Notes: generated by a model not told the origin, from the letters alone. Shown: positions 17,248 through 26,404, numbered from the stretch's first letter. The stretch is DNA of 64,000 bases from Thermonema rossianum DSM 10300 (GCF_000426825.1 NZ_AUGC01000007.1:1-64000); one strand, 5' to 3'. Translations and numbers: made by a program.

Positions 17248-17907
17248 ATGACAATACATAAAGAAGGACGCCGTCTGCTGCTTATTCTGCTCCTGATACT
17301 TGCTGCCCTGAATGTGAGCTTATGGCTGGGTGGCGTTACTGACTGGCTCCGGTGGGGCGTTCTTGTGGTAAGTGTGGTTTTCTACTTGCTCATTCTTCAG
17401 TTTTTCCGTCATCCCAAGCGCCACACCCCTGCGGGAGAAGGGCTGGTAATAGCCCCTGCCGATGGCAAGGTGGTGGTTATAGAAGAAACCGAAGAGCCGG
17501 AATACATCAAAGGCAAATGTCGCCAGGTTTCCATATTCATGTCGCCCTTCAATGTGCATGTCAACCGCAGCCCCGTAGAAGGCTCCGTAAAATATTACCG
17601 CTACCACGAGGGCAAATATCTCGTGGCTTGGCATCCTAAGTCGAGCACCGAAAACGAACGTACGACCCTGGTACTGGAAACTCCGCAAAAACAATTGGTT
17701 TTGGTGCGTCAAATAGCCGGTGCCTTAGCCAAGCGCATCAAGTGTTATGTGCAGGAAGGCGACCATTTGCATGCCGGTCAGGAATTTGGCTTCATCAAGT
17801 TTGGCAGCCGTGTGGATGTATTCCTGCCCCTCGATGCCGAAGTGTTGGTCAACATAGGCGATAAAACCAAAGGGGGTGAACAGGTAATTGCCCGTTTGAA
17901 ATCATAA
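17248..17907 (+). CDS. psd: Phosphatidylserine decarboxylase, short (archaeal-type) form
   Basis: A 219-residue decarboxylase that makes phosphatidylethanolamine from phosphatidylserine. Two N-terminal membrane segments (about 9-25 and 29-50) precede the catalytic part with LVIAPADGKVVVIEETEE and SIFMSPFNVHVNRSPVEG. The self-cleavage site that yields the pyruvoyl group is the GS in KFGSRVDVFLPLDA. The short length is typical for this subgroup. It probably has its own promoter just upstream and acts at the inner membrane. No pssA lies next to it. Confidence 0.95.
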   Translation: MTIHKEGRRLLLILLLILAALNVSLWLGGVTDWLRWGVLVVSVVFYLLILQFFRHPKRHTPAGEGLVIAPADGKVVVIEETEEPEYIKGKCRQVSIFMSPFNVHVNRSPVEGSVKYYRYHEGKYLVAWHPKSSTENERTTLVLETPQKQLVLVRQIAGALAKRIKCYVQEGDHLHAGQEFGFIKFGSRVDVFLPLDAEVLVNIGDKTKGGEQVIARLKS

Positions 17908-18208
17908 TACCAGGTGCGGAAGTATATCGCCACTTTTTGGTGTGGCATAAATGCCGCACTCAAAAAGCAGACAACACTCAAGACGACGCCTGACACAGCC
18001 TGAACAACAGCTGCCGGCTGCCTAAATGGCAGCCATCGAGCCCCACGAAAGATCTATGTGTCTTGCATATATTATTTCAGATTTAGACTTATTATAAATT
18101 TTACAGATTAAGCGGCTTTTGTGAACCATAGCGAAAAAACAATAGTTGTTTTAACACGAAACCAAGCAGTATATTCTTCACTATTTTGCAATTAAACTTA
18201 AAAACGTG
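17908..18208. other. Intergenic region with hairpins, psd to CDGSH gene
   Basis: No gene is visible. A perfect 7-bp hairpin, GGCTGCC-TAAAT-GGCAGCC, lies at 18016-18034. An imperfect one around GTGTGGCAT/ATGCCGCAC lies near 17940-17965. Neither has a T-run, so they are not classic terminators. The last 130 bp are AT-rich and end with CTATTTTGC about 25 bp before the next gene, a possible but imperfect -7 box. Confidence 0.5.
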
Positions 18209-18454
18209 ATGCCTATGGAACCCTTGGAAATACCACAGAAAGCCCCGTATGCTGTAGAAGTAGAAGCCGGCAAAAAATATTTTTGGTGTGCCTGTGGCAA
18301 AAGTCAAAAACAACCTTTCTGCGACGGCAGTCATAAAGGCACGGAATTTGCACCTAAAATGGTTACCTTCGAAGAAAGCAAGACCGTTTACTTCTGTGGT
18401 TGTAAGCACACGCAAAACCCGCCCTTTTGTGACGGTTCGCACAAAAGCTTATAG
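18209..18454 (+). CDS. Double CDGSH iron-sulfur domain protein
   Basis: An 81-residue protein made of two tandem CDGSH motifs. The first is CACGKSQKQPFCDGSH and the second CGCKHTQNPPFCDGSH. Each has the three Cys and one His that bind a [2Fe-2S] cluster in this family. Such two-cluster proteins form a small monomeric class in bacteria; roles in redox or iron handling are proposed but unsettled. ATG 18209 is preferred over the GTG just before it. A hairpin terminator follows. Confidence 0.93.
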   Translation: MPMEPLEIPQKAPYAVEVEAGKKYFWCACGKSQKQPFCDGSHKGTEFAPKMVTFEESKTVYFCGCKHTQNPPFCDGSHKSL

Positions 18455-18500
18455 CCCTCTTGTCCCAACCTAACATTTTCTTTCTTTGCTTGTAAAAATG

Positions 18501-18530
18501 GGCTGCCTCAAAAAAGGCAGCCATTTTTTT
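18501..18530 (+). terminator. Intrinsic terminator after the CDGSH gene
   Basis: GGCTGCCT pairs with AGGCAGCC around a six-base loop, followed by A and then seven Ts. Confidence 0.8.
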
Positions 18531-18584
18531 GTTTAAAAAAAGAATATGGAACAGAGTCAAAAAATGTAGAATCCGGTCGCCCCT

Positions 18585-18672
18585 TGTCATTTCAAGCGCA
18601 AGTGGGAAATCTCTTTTTGCTGTTTGTGGTTTGATTGAGATCGCTCACTCGCTTCGCTCGTTCGAGATGACA
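18585..18672. repeat. Full palindromic repeat unit (cluster B, first)
   Basis: Bounded by TGTCAT and ATGACA. The left arm is slightly degenerate (TTCAAGCGCAAGTGGGAAATC); the right arm CTCGCTTCGCTCGTTCGAG is intact. The internal part contains GTGGTTTGATTGAGAT. It lies between the convergent CDGSH and hutI genes. Confidence 0.85.
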
Positions 18673-18720
18673 AATCGCTTTTTCCTCTTCCAAGGCATCT
18701 CTTTTCTAACATTCGTCTCT

Positions 18721-18804
18721 TGTCATTTCGAGCGCAGCGAGAAATCTCTTCTTTTGAAAAAAAGGCATGGTTTGACGAGATGTCTCACTTCGTTCGACAT
18801 GACA
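18721..18804. repeat. Full palindromic repeat unit (cluster B, second)
   Basis: The cleanest left arm of the family (TTCGAGCGCAGCGAGAAATC after TGTCAT). The right arm is shortened (CTCACTTCGTTCGACATGACA). The internal part contains CATGGTTTGACGAGAT. Confidence 0.85.
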
Positions 18805-18815
18805 AAAGATAAATT

Positions 18816-18870
18816 TGGTTGAATGAGCTTGAGATTTCTCTCACCTCACTGCGTTCGGTTCGAAATGACA
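18816..18870 (+). repeat. Half repeat unit (cluster B)
   Basis: Internal TTGGTTGAATGAG followed by the right arm only, ending TTCGAAATGACA. It follows the full unit by 11 bp, as in cluster A. Confidence 0.75.
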
Positions 18871-18938
18871 AGCTGCGCCACGCTCAAAGGTACCGGGGAC
18901 CCTACCGGACACCAAGCGCGTTGTCTAAGAAAAGCCGC

Positions 18939-20165
18939 TCACACCAAGCGTTCGGCGCGTGCCCACACGCCCCAAGGTTTCATACGCCCTTGTGCATACC
19001 ATACTTCCCGGTGGTCGTTGGTCGGAAAGGCTGCCAAATCGCACCAAAAGCCCTTCTGCAAGCACCCTACCTCCTGCTCCAACCCCAAAGCATAAGCAGC
19101 CCGGTAAGTAAGCCCCGCCCACAATTCGGCAGCACTTAGCTTTTCATAGATACCCAAGAGAGCCGCTTGCACCAGCAAATCCCCCATGGGCGCAGAGCCC
19201 GGGTTCCAGTCGGAAGCAATGGCCACCACACAACCGGCATCCAACAAACGGCGCGTGGGCGCAAAGCGGATGCCCAAACCCAAAGAAGCTCCGGGCAAGA
19301 CCACGGCAGCAGTATCTGAGGCAGCCAAGGCAGCAATATCTTCTTCTGCCGATGCTTCGAGGTGGTCGGCGCTTTGAGCTTTTAACTCAACAGCCAAGCG
19401 TGCCCCTCCCGCTGTAAACTGGTCGGCGTGCACCGTGAGGGCAAAACCTTCGGCTGCTGCCTGCAGCAGATAAAAGCGTGCCTCTTCTACCGAAAAAGCG
19501 ATGTCTTCCACGAAAATATCGACACGCCCGCTTAAGCCTTCTTCTTTCACTACAGGCAACACCTCTTCAAGCAAAAATTGCAGATAGGCTTTTTGGTCTT
19601 GGAATTCCGGCGGGCAGGTATGCGCCCCCAAGAAAGTGGGCACTATATGGGCAGGCGTCCGGCGCTGCACCGCCTTGATTGCCCGCAGCATTTTCAGCTC
19701 GCCTTCTTTGTCTAAGGCATAGCCACTTTTTATTTCACAGGTCGTAATGCCTATGCTGTTCAAGAAACGAAGGCGCTCTTCGATGCCCTCCATGAGCACC
19801 TGCCCGGAAGCAGCCCGCGTAAAACGCACCGAACTAAGGATGCCCCCGCCTGCCCGGGCTATCTCTTCATAGGTTTTGCCTGCCATGCGCATGCAGTAAT
19901 CCATAGCCCGGCTGCCCGCAAAACAAATGTGTGTATGGGCATCGACCAAGCCGGGCACGGCCACAGCCGGTTCTTCTATAAACTCTACCCGTGCAGCAGG
20001 ATATTCCCGCAATAAGGTATCGAAAGCATCGACCCGCACAATCCGCCCGTTGTCTGTCAATATGCCGGCATTCTCCCAAACTGGGCAATGCTCATCTTTG
20101 ACAGGACCACGCAAGGGCATATTTTCCATGGTAAGCAATTGCTCAAAAGGACCTATTATTTTCAT
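18939..20165 (-). CDS. hutI: Imidazolonepropionase HutI
   Basis: A 408-residue amidohydrolase of histidine degradation that opens the ring of imidazolone propionate to N-formimino-L-glutamate. Metal-ligand segments are PGLVDAHTHICFAGSR, TVHADQFTAGGARLA and the Asp in ASDWNPGSAPMGD. The start at 20165 (MKIIGPFEQ) is chosen because the longer reading has no family similarity. No hutH, hutU or ftcD is adjacent, so the rest of the pathway would be elsewhere. Transcription runs towards the repeat cluster. Confidence 0.95.
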   Translation of the reverse strand: MKIIGPFEQLLTMENMPLRGPVKDEHCPVWENAGILTDNGRIVRVDAFDTLLREYPAARVEFIEEPAVAVPGLVDAHTHICFAGSRAMDYCMRMAGKTYEEIARAGGGILSSVRFTRAASGQVLMEGIEERLRFLNSIGITTCEIKSGYALDKEGELKMLRAIKAVQRRTPAHIVPTFLGAHTCPPEFQDQKAYLQFLLEEVLPVVKEEGLSGRVDIFVEDIAFSVEEARFYLLQAAAEGFALTVHADQFTAGGARLAVELKAQSADHLEASAEEDIAALAASDTAAVVLPGASLGLGIRFAPTRRLLDAGCVVAIASDWNPGSAPMGDLLVQAALLGIYEKLSAAELWAGLTYRAAYALGLEQEVGCLQKGFWCDLAAFPTNDHREVWYAQGRMKPWGVWARAERLV

Positions 20166-20285
20166 ACGTTTGACTTCGTTGGTGTATGGTTCACTGCAAA
20201 ACAAAAAAAGAGCTTTTCAAAAGAAGATGAAACTTTTTCCCGGCAAAATCGAAAAAAAAGTATATTCGTAAAAGAAAACAGAAGC

Positions 20286-20909
20286 ATGTACTCCATGAAA
20301 CACAACTTACGCGCTACACTCATCATGTCCCTTTTCCTTGGCACTTGCCTGTGGCTGACAGAAGGCTGTCAATCTTCAAAAGAAAAAAAAGAAAACGACA
20401 GCGACAGTACCGTAGTGGCAGCCCTCGACAGCCTCCCTGCCGTGACGCTTACCCCTGCCGAAGGGGATGCATACACCATTGAAACCGATGTTTTCAGTCT
20501 GCCCTTTCCCGCACAACCCCATCACCAAATAGACACTTTACAACTGGGCGATGGCATCCAAGCCCAAAGCCATGCCTATCTTTTAGACCTTGGTTCGCAA
20601 GTGTTTGCGCTCATCTATATTGACTATCCCGGCAAGCCACACCCCCAACAAATCATTAAGGAAGCCAAGACAGGCATTCTGAGCAGCTTTTACGACGAAC
20701 CGCTCATCCGTAAAGACAGCGCCTTCGAGTGGCAAGGCTATCCGGCTGTGGATCTGACAGCCGGCAGCCCCAAAGACGGCCTGTTCTTGCACTACCGCCT
20801 GTTGGCAGTAGGTCCCCGCCTGTATCAGATAGCCATCTCCAATACCGATGATTTTCTTGATGAAGAATATGTGCAAGACTTTTTCAATGGCTTTCAGCTG
20901 AAGAAGTAA
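20286..20909 (+). CDS. Secreted protein of unknown function, possible lipoprotein
   Basis: A 207-residue protein with an N-terminal signal (about 8-27) before Cys28. The lipobox is weak (TEGC), so lipidation is uncertain. After a low-complexity EKKENDSDS linker the mature domain shows YTIETDVFSLPFPAQP, then SQVFALIYIDYP and a C-terminal GPRLYQIAISN...DFFNGFQLKK. This alternation resembles secreted PsbP/DcrB-like domains. No function can be assigned. ATG 20295 is an alternative start. A TATATTCG box (one mismatch to the -7 consensus) lies at 20261-20268. Confidence 0.7.
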   Translation: MYSMKHNLRATLIMSLFLGTCLWLTEGCQSSKEKKENDSDSTVVAALDSLPAVTLTPAEGDAYTIETDVFSLPFPAQPHHQIDTLQLGDGIQAQSHAYLLDLGSQVFALIYIDYPGKPHPQQIIKEAKTGILSSFYDEPLIRKDSAFEWQGYPAVDLTAGSPKDGLFLHYRLLAVGPRLYQIAISNTDDFLDEEYVQDFFNGFQLKK

Positions 20910-20930
20910 AAAACTTGCCTTTATATAAGT

Positions 20931-20962
20931 GCGGGAAGCATAGGCGGCTTCCCGCTTTTTTT
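20931..20962 (+). terminator. Intrinsic terminator
   Basis: GCGGGAAGC pairs perfectly with GCTTCCCGC around seven bases, followed by seven Ts. It lies between the secreted-protein gene and ispE. Confidence 0.9.
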
Positions 20963-21010
20963 ATAGATTGCCTGTCAAAGGTGCTGTGTTTTGATTTAAA
21001 ATCTGTTTTT

Positions 21011-21826
21011 ATGGCAATTGCATTTCCCAAAGCAAAAATCAATATTGGTCTGTACATTACAGGAAAGCGGCAGGACGGTTACCATGACTTGTGCTCTTGC
21101 TTTTATCCTGTTCCCTTCTACGATGTGCTGGAAATACTGCCATCCGATGACTATGCCCTCCATGTTTCGGGATTGGACATAGCAGGCACAACCGAAGACA
21201 ACCTCTGCACCAAGGCTTTCAGGCTCATGCAGGAAAAACACGGCATTGGTGCGGTCAACATCTACCTGCATAAACACATTCCCATGGGGGCCGGCTTGGG
21301 GGGCGGCTCTTCCGATGCAGCTGCTACGCTTCAACTGCTGAACGAACTGTTTGACCTGCAGCTACCATCCCAAACGCTTAAAGACTATGCCGCTTCCCTG
21401 GGCAGCGACTGTGCCTTTTTTATAGACGCGCAACCGGCGCTATGCACCGGGCGCGGCGAAATATGCCGCCCCCTTCCACTCAGTCTTCACGGCTACCATC
21501 TGGTCGTCGTGTACCCCAATGTGCACATAAGTACGGCAGAAGCATACCGCCACATGCGCCCTGCTCCCGTGGGCTATGACCTGGCGCACTTTCTGACCAC
21601 CCATGAGCCCGAAGCATGGAGTACCGTGGTCTTCAATCAGTTCGAAGAGTACGTATTGGCCCAATACCCGGACTTGGCTTTATTGAAAAAGCAACTATAT
21701 GAATCCGGCGCCTGTTATGCCTCTATGAGCGGCTCAGGTTCGGCTTTTTATGGTATATTTAAACAACCCTTGGCAAATCATCCATGGCAGTACCCTACCT
21801 GGCAGTTTGCTATTCAAAACGACTAA
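21011..21826 (+). CDS. ispE: 4-diphosphocytidyl-2-C-methyl-D-erythritol kinase IspE
   Basis: A 271-residue GHMP kinase of the MEP isoprenoid pathway; it phosphorylates CDP-ME at the 2-position. Signatures are FPKAKINIGLYITGKRQDGY at the N-terminus, the ATP loop PMGAGLGGGSSDAAATL and SMSGSGSAFYGIF near the end. The start at 21011 begins at the conserved motif and lies downstream of a strong terminator, which rules out the longer reading from 20915. The protease gene follows 38 bp later. Confidence 0.96.
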   Translation: MAIAFPKAKINIGLYITGKRQDGYHDLCSCFYPVPFYDVLEILPSDDYALHVSGLDIAGTTEDNLCTKAFRLMQEKHGIGAVNIYLHKHIPMGAGLGGGSSDAAATLQLLNELFDLQLPSQTLKDYAASLGSDCAFFIDAQPALCTGRGEICRPLPLSLHGYHLVVVYPNVHISTAEAYRHMRPAPVGYDLAHFLTTHEPEAWSTVVFNQFEEYVLAQYPDLALLKKQLYESGACYASMSGSGSAFYGIFKQPLANHPWQYPTWQFAIQND

Positions 21827-21864
21827 GTGGTATACTGACAATCCTTTCAACTCGTTTTAAACCT

Positions 21865-23952
21865 ATGAAACATAAGATTTGGTACATTATGAAGAGAGTA
21901 CTTATTGCCTTAATCCCTTTGAGCCTTCTTTTTTTGGCTTTTAAGTATCATCAAAAACAGGGGGACGTGCCACGGCTACCCGAAAGTGCCTGGGCACGAT
22001 TTCAAGACACGCTGCCGGTCATTCGTCCGGAAGAAGTACACCAGAAGCGTGCCCGTGTGGTAAGTGAAATGGTTTCGCGCTATCATTATCGCCAAACCCC
22101 GCTGAACGACTCCGTATCCTCCGCCATCTTCGATATGTATTTGAAAGAGCTGGATGAAAACAAGCTCTATTTCTTGGCTTCCGATATTGAAGACTTCGAG
22201 CAATACCGCTATGCTTTGGACAACCAACTGCTTGCCGGGGACCTGAGCGTAGGCTTTTATATTTTCAATGTGTACTTGCGCCGCAATGCCGAACGCGTGC
22301 AACGCAACATAGACATCATCCGCCGGGGCTTCGACTTCACCAAAGACGAAGTATATGACCGGGACCGCAGCCAAGCTGCCTGGGCAAAATCCATGGACGA
22401 GCTGGACGAAGTGTGGCGCAAGGCGCTCAAAGACCAATTCCTGACCTCCAAGCTGGCAGGCGAAGCCGACAGTACCATTCAAAACCGGCTCATCAAACGC
22501 TACGAACGCCTGCAGAAATCCATCATGCAAATCAATGCGGAAGACATCCTCAGCAGCTACCTGAATGCGTTGGCACACACTTACGACCCACATACCGCCT
22601 ACCTTTCGCCCATCGATGCCGACAACTTCCGTAACAGCATGCGGCGCTCGCTCGAAGGCATCGGGGCAGTGCTTTCTACCGAAAACGATTATGTCATCAT
22701 TCGGGAAGTGCGCCCCGGTGGTCCTGCCTACAAAAGCGGCAAGCTGCACCCCAACGACAAAATCATAGCAGTAGCCCAAGGAGACGAAGGCGAATTTGTG
22801 GACGTGGTCGGATGGCGCCTCGACGAAGTAGTGCAACTCATTCGCGGACCCAAGGGCACCGTCGTGCGCCTGTTGATTCTGCCTGCCAAAGACGGCGCCA
22901 ATGCCAAACCCATGGAAGTGCGCATGGTGCGCGAAAAAATCACTTTCGAAGAACAATCGGCGCAGAAAAAAGTCATTGTCTATACAGACAGCAAAGGGAA
23001 AAAACACAAAGTAGGCGTTATACAAGTGCCCGCTTTCTATATCAATATTGAAGAATATCAACAGGGCAAAGCCGATTACAAAAGCACCACCAATGATGTA
23101 CGCCGCCTGATTGGGGAACTACAAGCCGAAGGCATTGAAGGTTTGGTCATAGACCTTCGTTATAATGGCGGCGGCTCCTTGAAAGAGGCCATAGACCTCA
23201 CCAGCCTGTTTATTCCACGTGGTCCGGTGGTGCAGGTAAAAGACGTGGACGGCAACGTGCGTGTAAGCCAAACCGAAGACGTGAGCCAGGTATATGACGG
23301 CAAGCTCATTGTTTTGGTGAATCGCCTGAGTGCTTCCGCTTCCGAAATATTCTCCGGCGCCATTCAGGACTATCGCCGCGGACTTGTGATTGGCGAAACC
23401 ACTTTCGGAAAAGGCACCGTGCAAAGTGTCATTGATTTGGCGCGCTATATAGGCGAGCAAAACCAAGGGCAGCTCAACATTACCTTGGCCAAGTTTTACC
23501 GCATCTCGGGTGAAAGCACCCAGCTCAAAGGCGTGACGCCCGACATTACGCTGCCCAGCTTCTACCCGGAAGACGAAGTGGGCGAAGCCTCCTACCCCAC
23601 AGCTCTTCCGTGGGATAAAATAGCACCCGCTGCCTATAAGAAAACCGGACAGCTGAGTGACAAAAAAATAGAACAGCTGAAAAAGCTTTATCACGAACTT
23701 TCAAAAAACAAGGAATATATGCGAAAGCTGCTCGACGACATTCAAAAGGCACGGGAACGCTACAAGCGTACCACGGTGAGTCTCAACGAAGACAAGCGCA
23801 AAGCAGAGATGGAAGCTGCCCGTGAAGAAGAAGAAGCAGCAAACGAAGAGCAAACCCAAAACAATGCACAAGAAAAGCCTAAAGTACTCAACTTCGATGA
23901 GGAAAAAGATGCCTATTTGAAATTGGCTACCGAAATGCTGCTCAACTGGTAA
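21865..23952 (+). CDS. Carboxy-terminal processing (tail-specific) protease, S41A
   Basis: A 695-residue periplasmic protease. An N-terminal membrane segment (about residues 8-25) is followed by a long Tsp N-terminal domain, a PDZ domain (about 255-350, with EVRPGGPAYKSGKLHPNDKI) and an S41 core. The catalytic Ser-Lys dyad is in NRLSASASEIFSG (about 490) and TFGKGTVQS (about 515). The C-terminal DUF3340-like region ends in a charged Glu-rich segment. Prc-type proteases trim periplasmic substrates and tune murein hydrolases. ATG 21889 is an alternative start. Confidence 0.94.
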   Translation: MKHKIWYIMKRVLIALIPLSLLFLAFKYHQKQGDVPRLPESAWARFQDTLPVIRPEEVHQKRARVVSEMVSRYHYRQTPLNDSVSSAIFDMYLKELDENKLYFLASDIEDFEQYRYALDNQLLAGDLSVGFYIFNVYLRRNAERVQRNIDIIRRGFDFTKDEVYDRDRSQAAWAKSMDELDEVWRKALKDQFLTSKLAGEADSTIQNRLIKRYERLQKSIMQINAEDILSSYLNALAHTYDPHTAYLSPIDADNFRNSMRRSLEGIGAVLSTENDYVIIREVRPGGPAYKSGKLHPNDKIIAVAQGDEGEFVDVVGWRLDEVVQLIRGPKGTVVRLLILPAKDGANAKPMEVRMVREKITFEEQSAQKKVIVYTDSKGKKHKVGVIQVPAFYINIEEYQQGKADYKSTTNDVRRLIGELQAEGIEGLVIDLRYNGGGSLKEAIDLTSLFIPRGPVVQVKDVDGNVRVSQTEDVSQVYDGKLIVLVNRLSASASEIFSGAIQDYRRGLVIGETTFGKGTVQSVIDLARYIGEQNQGQLNITLAKFYRISGESTQLKGVTPDITLPSFYPEDEVGEASYPTALPWDKIAPAAYKKTGQLSDKKIEQLKKLYHELSKNKEYMRKLLDDIQKARERYKRTTVSLNEDKRKAEMEAAREEEEAANEEQTQNNAQEKPKVLNFDEEKDAYLKLATEMLLNW

Positions 23953-23985
23953 GCAACCGCCGTAAATAAGTTAAAAAAACACGGG

Positions 23986-24018
23986 AACATCCCCTCGCAC
24001 ACGGGGGGATGTTTTTTT
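23986..24018 (+). terminator. Intrinsic terminator after the S41 protease gene
   Basis: AACATCCCC pairs with GGGGATGTT around ten bases, followed by a T-run. Confidence 0.85.
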
Positions 24019-24082
24019 GTTTCACAAAATATTTTTAGACTTGCCTAAAAATTTAAAAAGTCAAAACAAAACAAATATTAAG

Positions 24083-26341
24083 ATGAAACACAAGCTACAA
24101 TTATTCATACTATCCCTCCTTGTTTTAATGCCCGGCGTCATGGTGGCACAAACCGGTACATGGCAAGGCGTGGTTATAGAAGCCGGGACCCAGGCGCCCG
24201 TTGCCTTTGCCCAGATATTTCTTCCTTCAACAAAAACAAGCATCATAGCCGATGAGCAGGGGCGATTTGCCATCACTATCGATAGCCTCACTTTTCCCCT
24301 GCAAGTAGTGTGTATGCACGTGGGCTATCATCCTGCCGAGCTCAAGCTGCTTTCGTTCGACGACCTGCCCCGGCATATAATCTTGCAACCGCTAAGCCTT
24401 GAAGAAGTGGTGGTCAGCGGTAGCCGCTTTCAAGAAAGCATCCACGAAAGCGCCATAAAAATTGAAACCATTCAGGCCCGCCAATTCGAAGCGGTCCAGG
24501 CTTCGTCGCTTTTGGACGGACTCTCCTTTCAGTCAGGTGTGCGCACTGAAATTGACTGCCAAACGTGCAATTACAGCCAAGTGCGCATCAATGGGCTGGG
24601 CGGCGCTTACAGTCAAATACTATGGAATAGCCGCCCCATCTTTAGCAATCTTTTAGGGCTTTACGGCTTGGAGCAGTTGCCTGCAAGCATGATTGAGCGC
24701 GTGGAAGTAGTGCGAGGCGGCGGTTCGGTTACCTACGGTGCCAATGCCATTGCCGGCACGCTCAACATCATCACACGGCGCCCTACGGGAAATGACTATG
24801 AAATAAGCACTTACCGTAGTTGGATAGGCAACCAAGCTGCCGATGACCGCCTGCAGGCATCTGTAAGTCACTCGGCAAAAAAAAGCGGCTGGCTGCTTGC
24901 TTCTTCCATGCGCCGCCGCGAAGCCTTCGATGCCAATGGGGACGGCTTTTCTGAGATTCCTCAAATCCGGCAGCAAAGCCATCTGCTTAGCGGCTACATA
25001 GACCCGGGCAGCCGGCACGAGTTCAATATTCACCTGATGGCACTACAGGAAGAAAGGCACGGAGGCGACCGGCTGCACCTGCCCCCTCACGAACGCCAAC
25101 AAAGCGAATGGCGCAACGCCTTCACCCTTGCCGGTGCTGTCGATTGGAACTTTGAACTCTCGCCCCGGCATCAAATGCAGGCATTTGTTGCTTGGCAACA
25201 AACCGGCCGCCAACATTACACCGGTTATTACGGCAGCGAAGGCTATGGCAATACGGACAACCTAAGCTATCAAAGCGGGTGGCAACACCTTTGGCTCAGC
25301 CCCTCGCTGCGCTGGCGCATCACCAACGGCATAGAGTGGCAAGGGGAAAAGGTATTGGACCAAATCCCTTCTTGCAACTACCTCATCAATCAGCATGCCC
25401 GCTTGTGGGGCTGGTTCACCGAAATACAGTGGCAACACAAAGAACGGTGGAAGATACAGGCGGGACAACGTATCAGCTATCACAATCTGGCAAAACAGTG
25501 GTACTGGACGCCTCGGGCATCTGTGCGCTTTCAGGCAGACAAGCACCATATATTGCGCGCCACCTATTCGCAAGGATTCCGCCCGCCGCAAGCTTTCGAT
25601 GCCGACATGCACATTGCTTTTGCAGGAGGCGGCATTGCCCGTATTCAAATAGACCCCGGCTTGCAAAGCGAGCATGCCCGCAGTGCCATGCTTAGCATCG
25701 ATGCGGACTACCCGCATACACATTATATCGCAGGATTTAGCTTGTCAGGATTTTACACGCATTTACGCAAGCCTTTCACTCTTGAAGAACTTGGCACTAC
25801 CTCTACCCAAGAGCTTATTTTGTTGCGTAGCAACGGCAGCGATGCCTTGGTTTACGGTTTATCGATAGAAGCACGTGCCAACCTGCGCGAGCAGTGGGAG
25901 CTGCGGGCCGCCTATACCATACAGCGCAGCTATTACGCCCAAGCCGTTGCCTGGTCTGCCGAACACGAGCCTGTGAAGGAGTTTTTGCGCACGCCCAATC
26001 ATTATGGTTACTGGCTTGTCGAATATGTGGGCATTGCCCCCTGGAAAGTGTCTTTCGCCGGTACCTACACCGGACCTATGTGGATACCTCACTTCGCAGG
26101 TGCCGAAGGTGTTACCGAAGATAAACTGACACGTAGCCCCGCTTTCTTCGACACAGGTTTTCAAATAGGTTATGAGTGGCATTTCGACGACCTGCCCCGC
26201 CTCTCGCTTTCTGCCGGTGTGCAAAACATATTCAATGCTTATCAGCGCGATTTTGACAAAGGCGCGCAGCGCGATTCCAATTATATTTACGGACCGGGGC
26301 GCCCCCGCACCTTTCAGCTGAGCCTGCGTTTGCGTCCGTGA
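24083..26341 (+). CDS. TonB-dependent outer-membrane receptor with CxxCN plug motif
   Basis: A 752-residue receptor. It has a signal peptide (1-22, ending MVAQ), a carboxypeptidase-regulatory-like domain (about 25-105), a plug domain and a 22-strand-type barrel ending in FQLSLRLRP. The plug carries DCQTCNYSQVRINGLGG (C159, C162) and the conserved VEVVRGGGSVTYGANAIAGT. The CxxC-containing plug is typical of a Bacteroidota receptor subgroup related to BtuB and metal-complex receptors. The substrate cannot be read from sequence. It is a single gene with no SusD partner. Confidence 0.92.
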   Translation: MKHKLQLFILSLLVLMPGVMVAQTGTWQGVVIEAGTQAPVAFAQIFLPSTKTSIIADEQGRFAITIDSLTFPLQVVCMHVGYHPAELKLLSFDDLPRHIILQPLSLEEVVVSGSRFQESIHESAIKIETIQARQFEAVQASSLLDGLSFQSGVRTEIDCQTCNYSQVRINGLGGAYSQILWNSRPIFSNLLGLYGLEQLPASMIERVEVVRGGGSVTYGANAIAGTLNIITRRPTGNDYEISTYRSWIGNQAADDRLQASVSHSAKKSGWLLASSMRRREAFDANGDGFSEIPQIRQQSHLLSGYIDPGSRHEFNIHLMALQEERHGGDRLHLPPHERQQSEWRNAFTLAGAVDWNFELSPRHQMQAFVAWQQTGRQHYTGYYGSEGYGNTDNLSYQSGWQHLWLSPSLRWRITNGIEWQGEKVLDQIPSCNYLINQHARLWGWFTEIQWQHKERWKIQAGQRISYHNLAKQWYWTPRASVRFQADKHHILRATYSQGFRPPQAFDADMHIAFAGGGIARIQIDPGLQSEHARSAMLSIDADYPHTHYIAGFSLSGFYTHLRKPFTLEELGTTSTQELILLRSNGSDALVYGLSIEARANLREQWELRAAYTIQRSYYAQAVAWSAEHEPVKEFLRTPNHYGYWLVEYVGIAPWKVSFAGTYTGPMWIPHFAGAEGVTEDKLTRSPAFFDTGFQIGYEWHFDDLPRLSLSAGVQNIFNAYQRDFDKGAQRDSNYIYGPGRPRTFQLSLRLRP

Positions 26342-26362
26342 GCCCCTCTCTTGGTCTGTCCG

Positions 26363-26395
26363 GCCGGCAGCTTGAAAGTATCTGCCGGCTTTTTT
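26363..26395 (+). terminator. Intrinsic terminator after the TonB-dependent receptor gene
   Basis: GCCGGCAG pairs with CTGCCGGC around eleven bases, followed by six Ts. Confidence 0.88.
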
Positions 26396-26404
26396 GACTG
26401 AAAA

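Noticed and set aside
18016-18034. Hairpin after psd as a terminator or small RNA
   Set aside because: It has no T-run, and no promoter was found for an RNA gene; it is kept only as an intergenic hairpin.
18585-18870. Repeat cluster B as a CRISPR array
   Set aside because: Units are palindromic, unequal in spacing and lack unique spacers; no cas genes are present.
21976-23061. Long minus-strand reading frame opposite the S41 protease gene (361 codons)
   Set aside because: Antisense shadow of a well-supported gene, with a His/Phe-rich product typical of reverse-frame translation.
23953-24082. Cobalamin riboswitch before the TonB-dependent receptor
   Set aside because: The 130-bp gap is taken by a terminator, and no B12-box-like sequence was seen.
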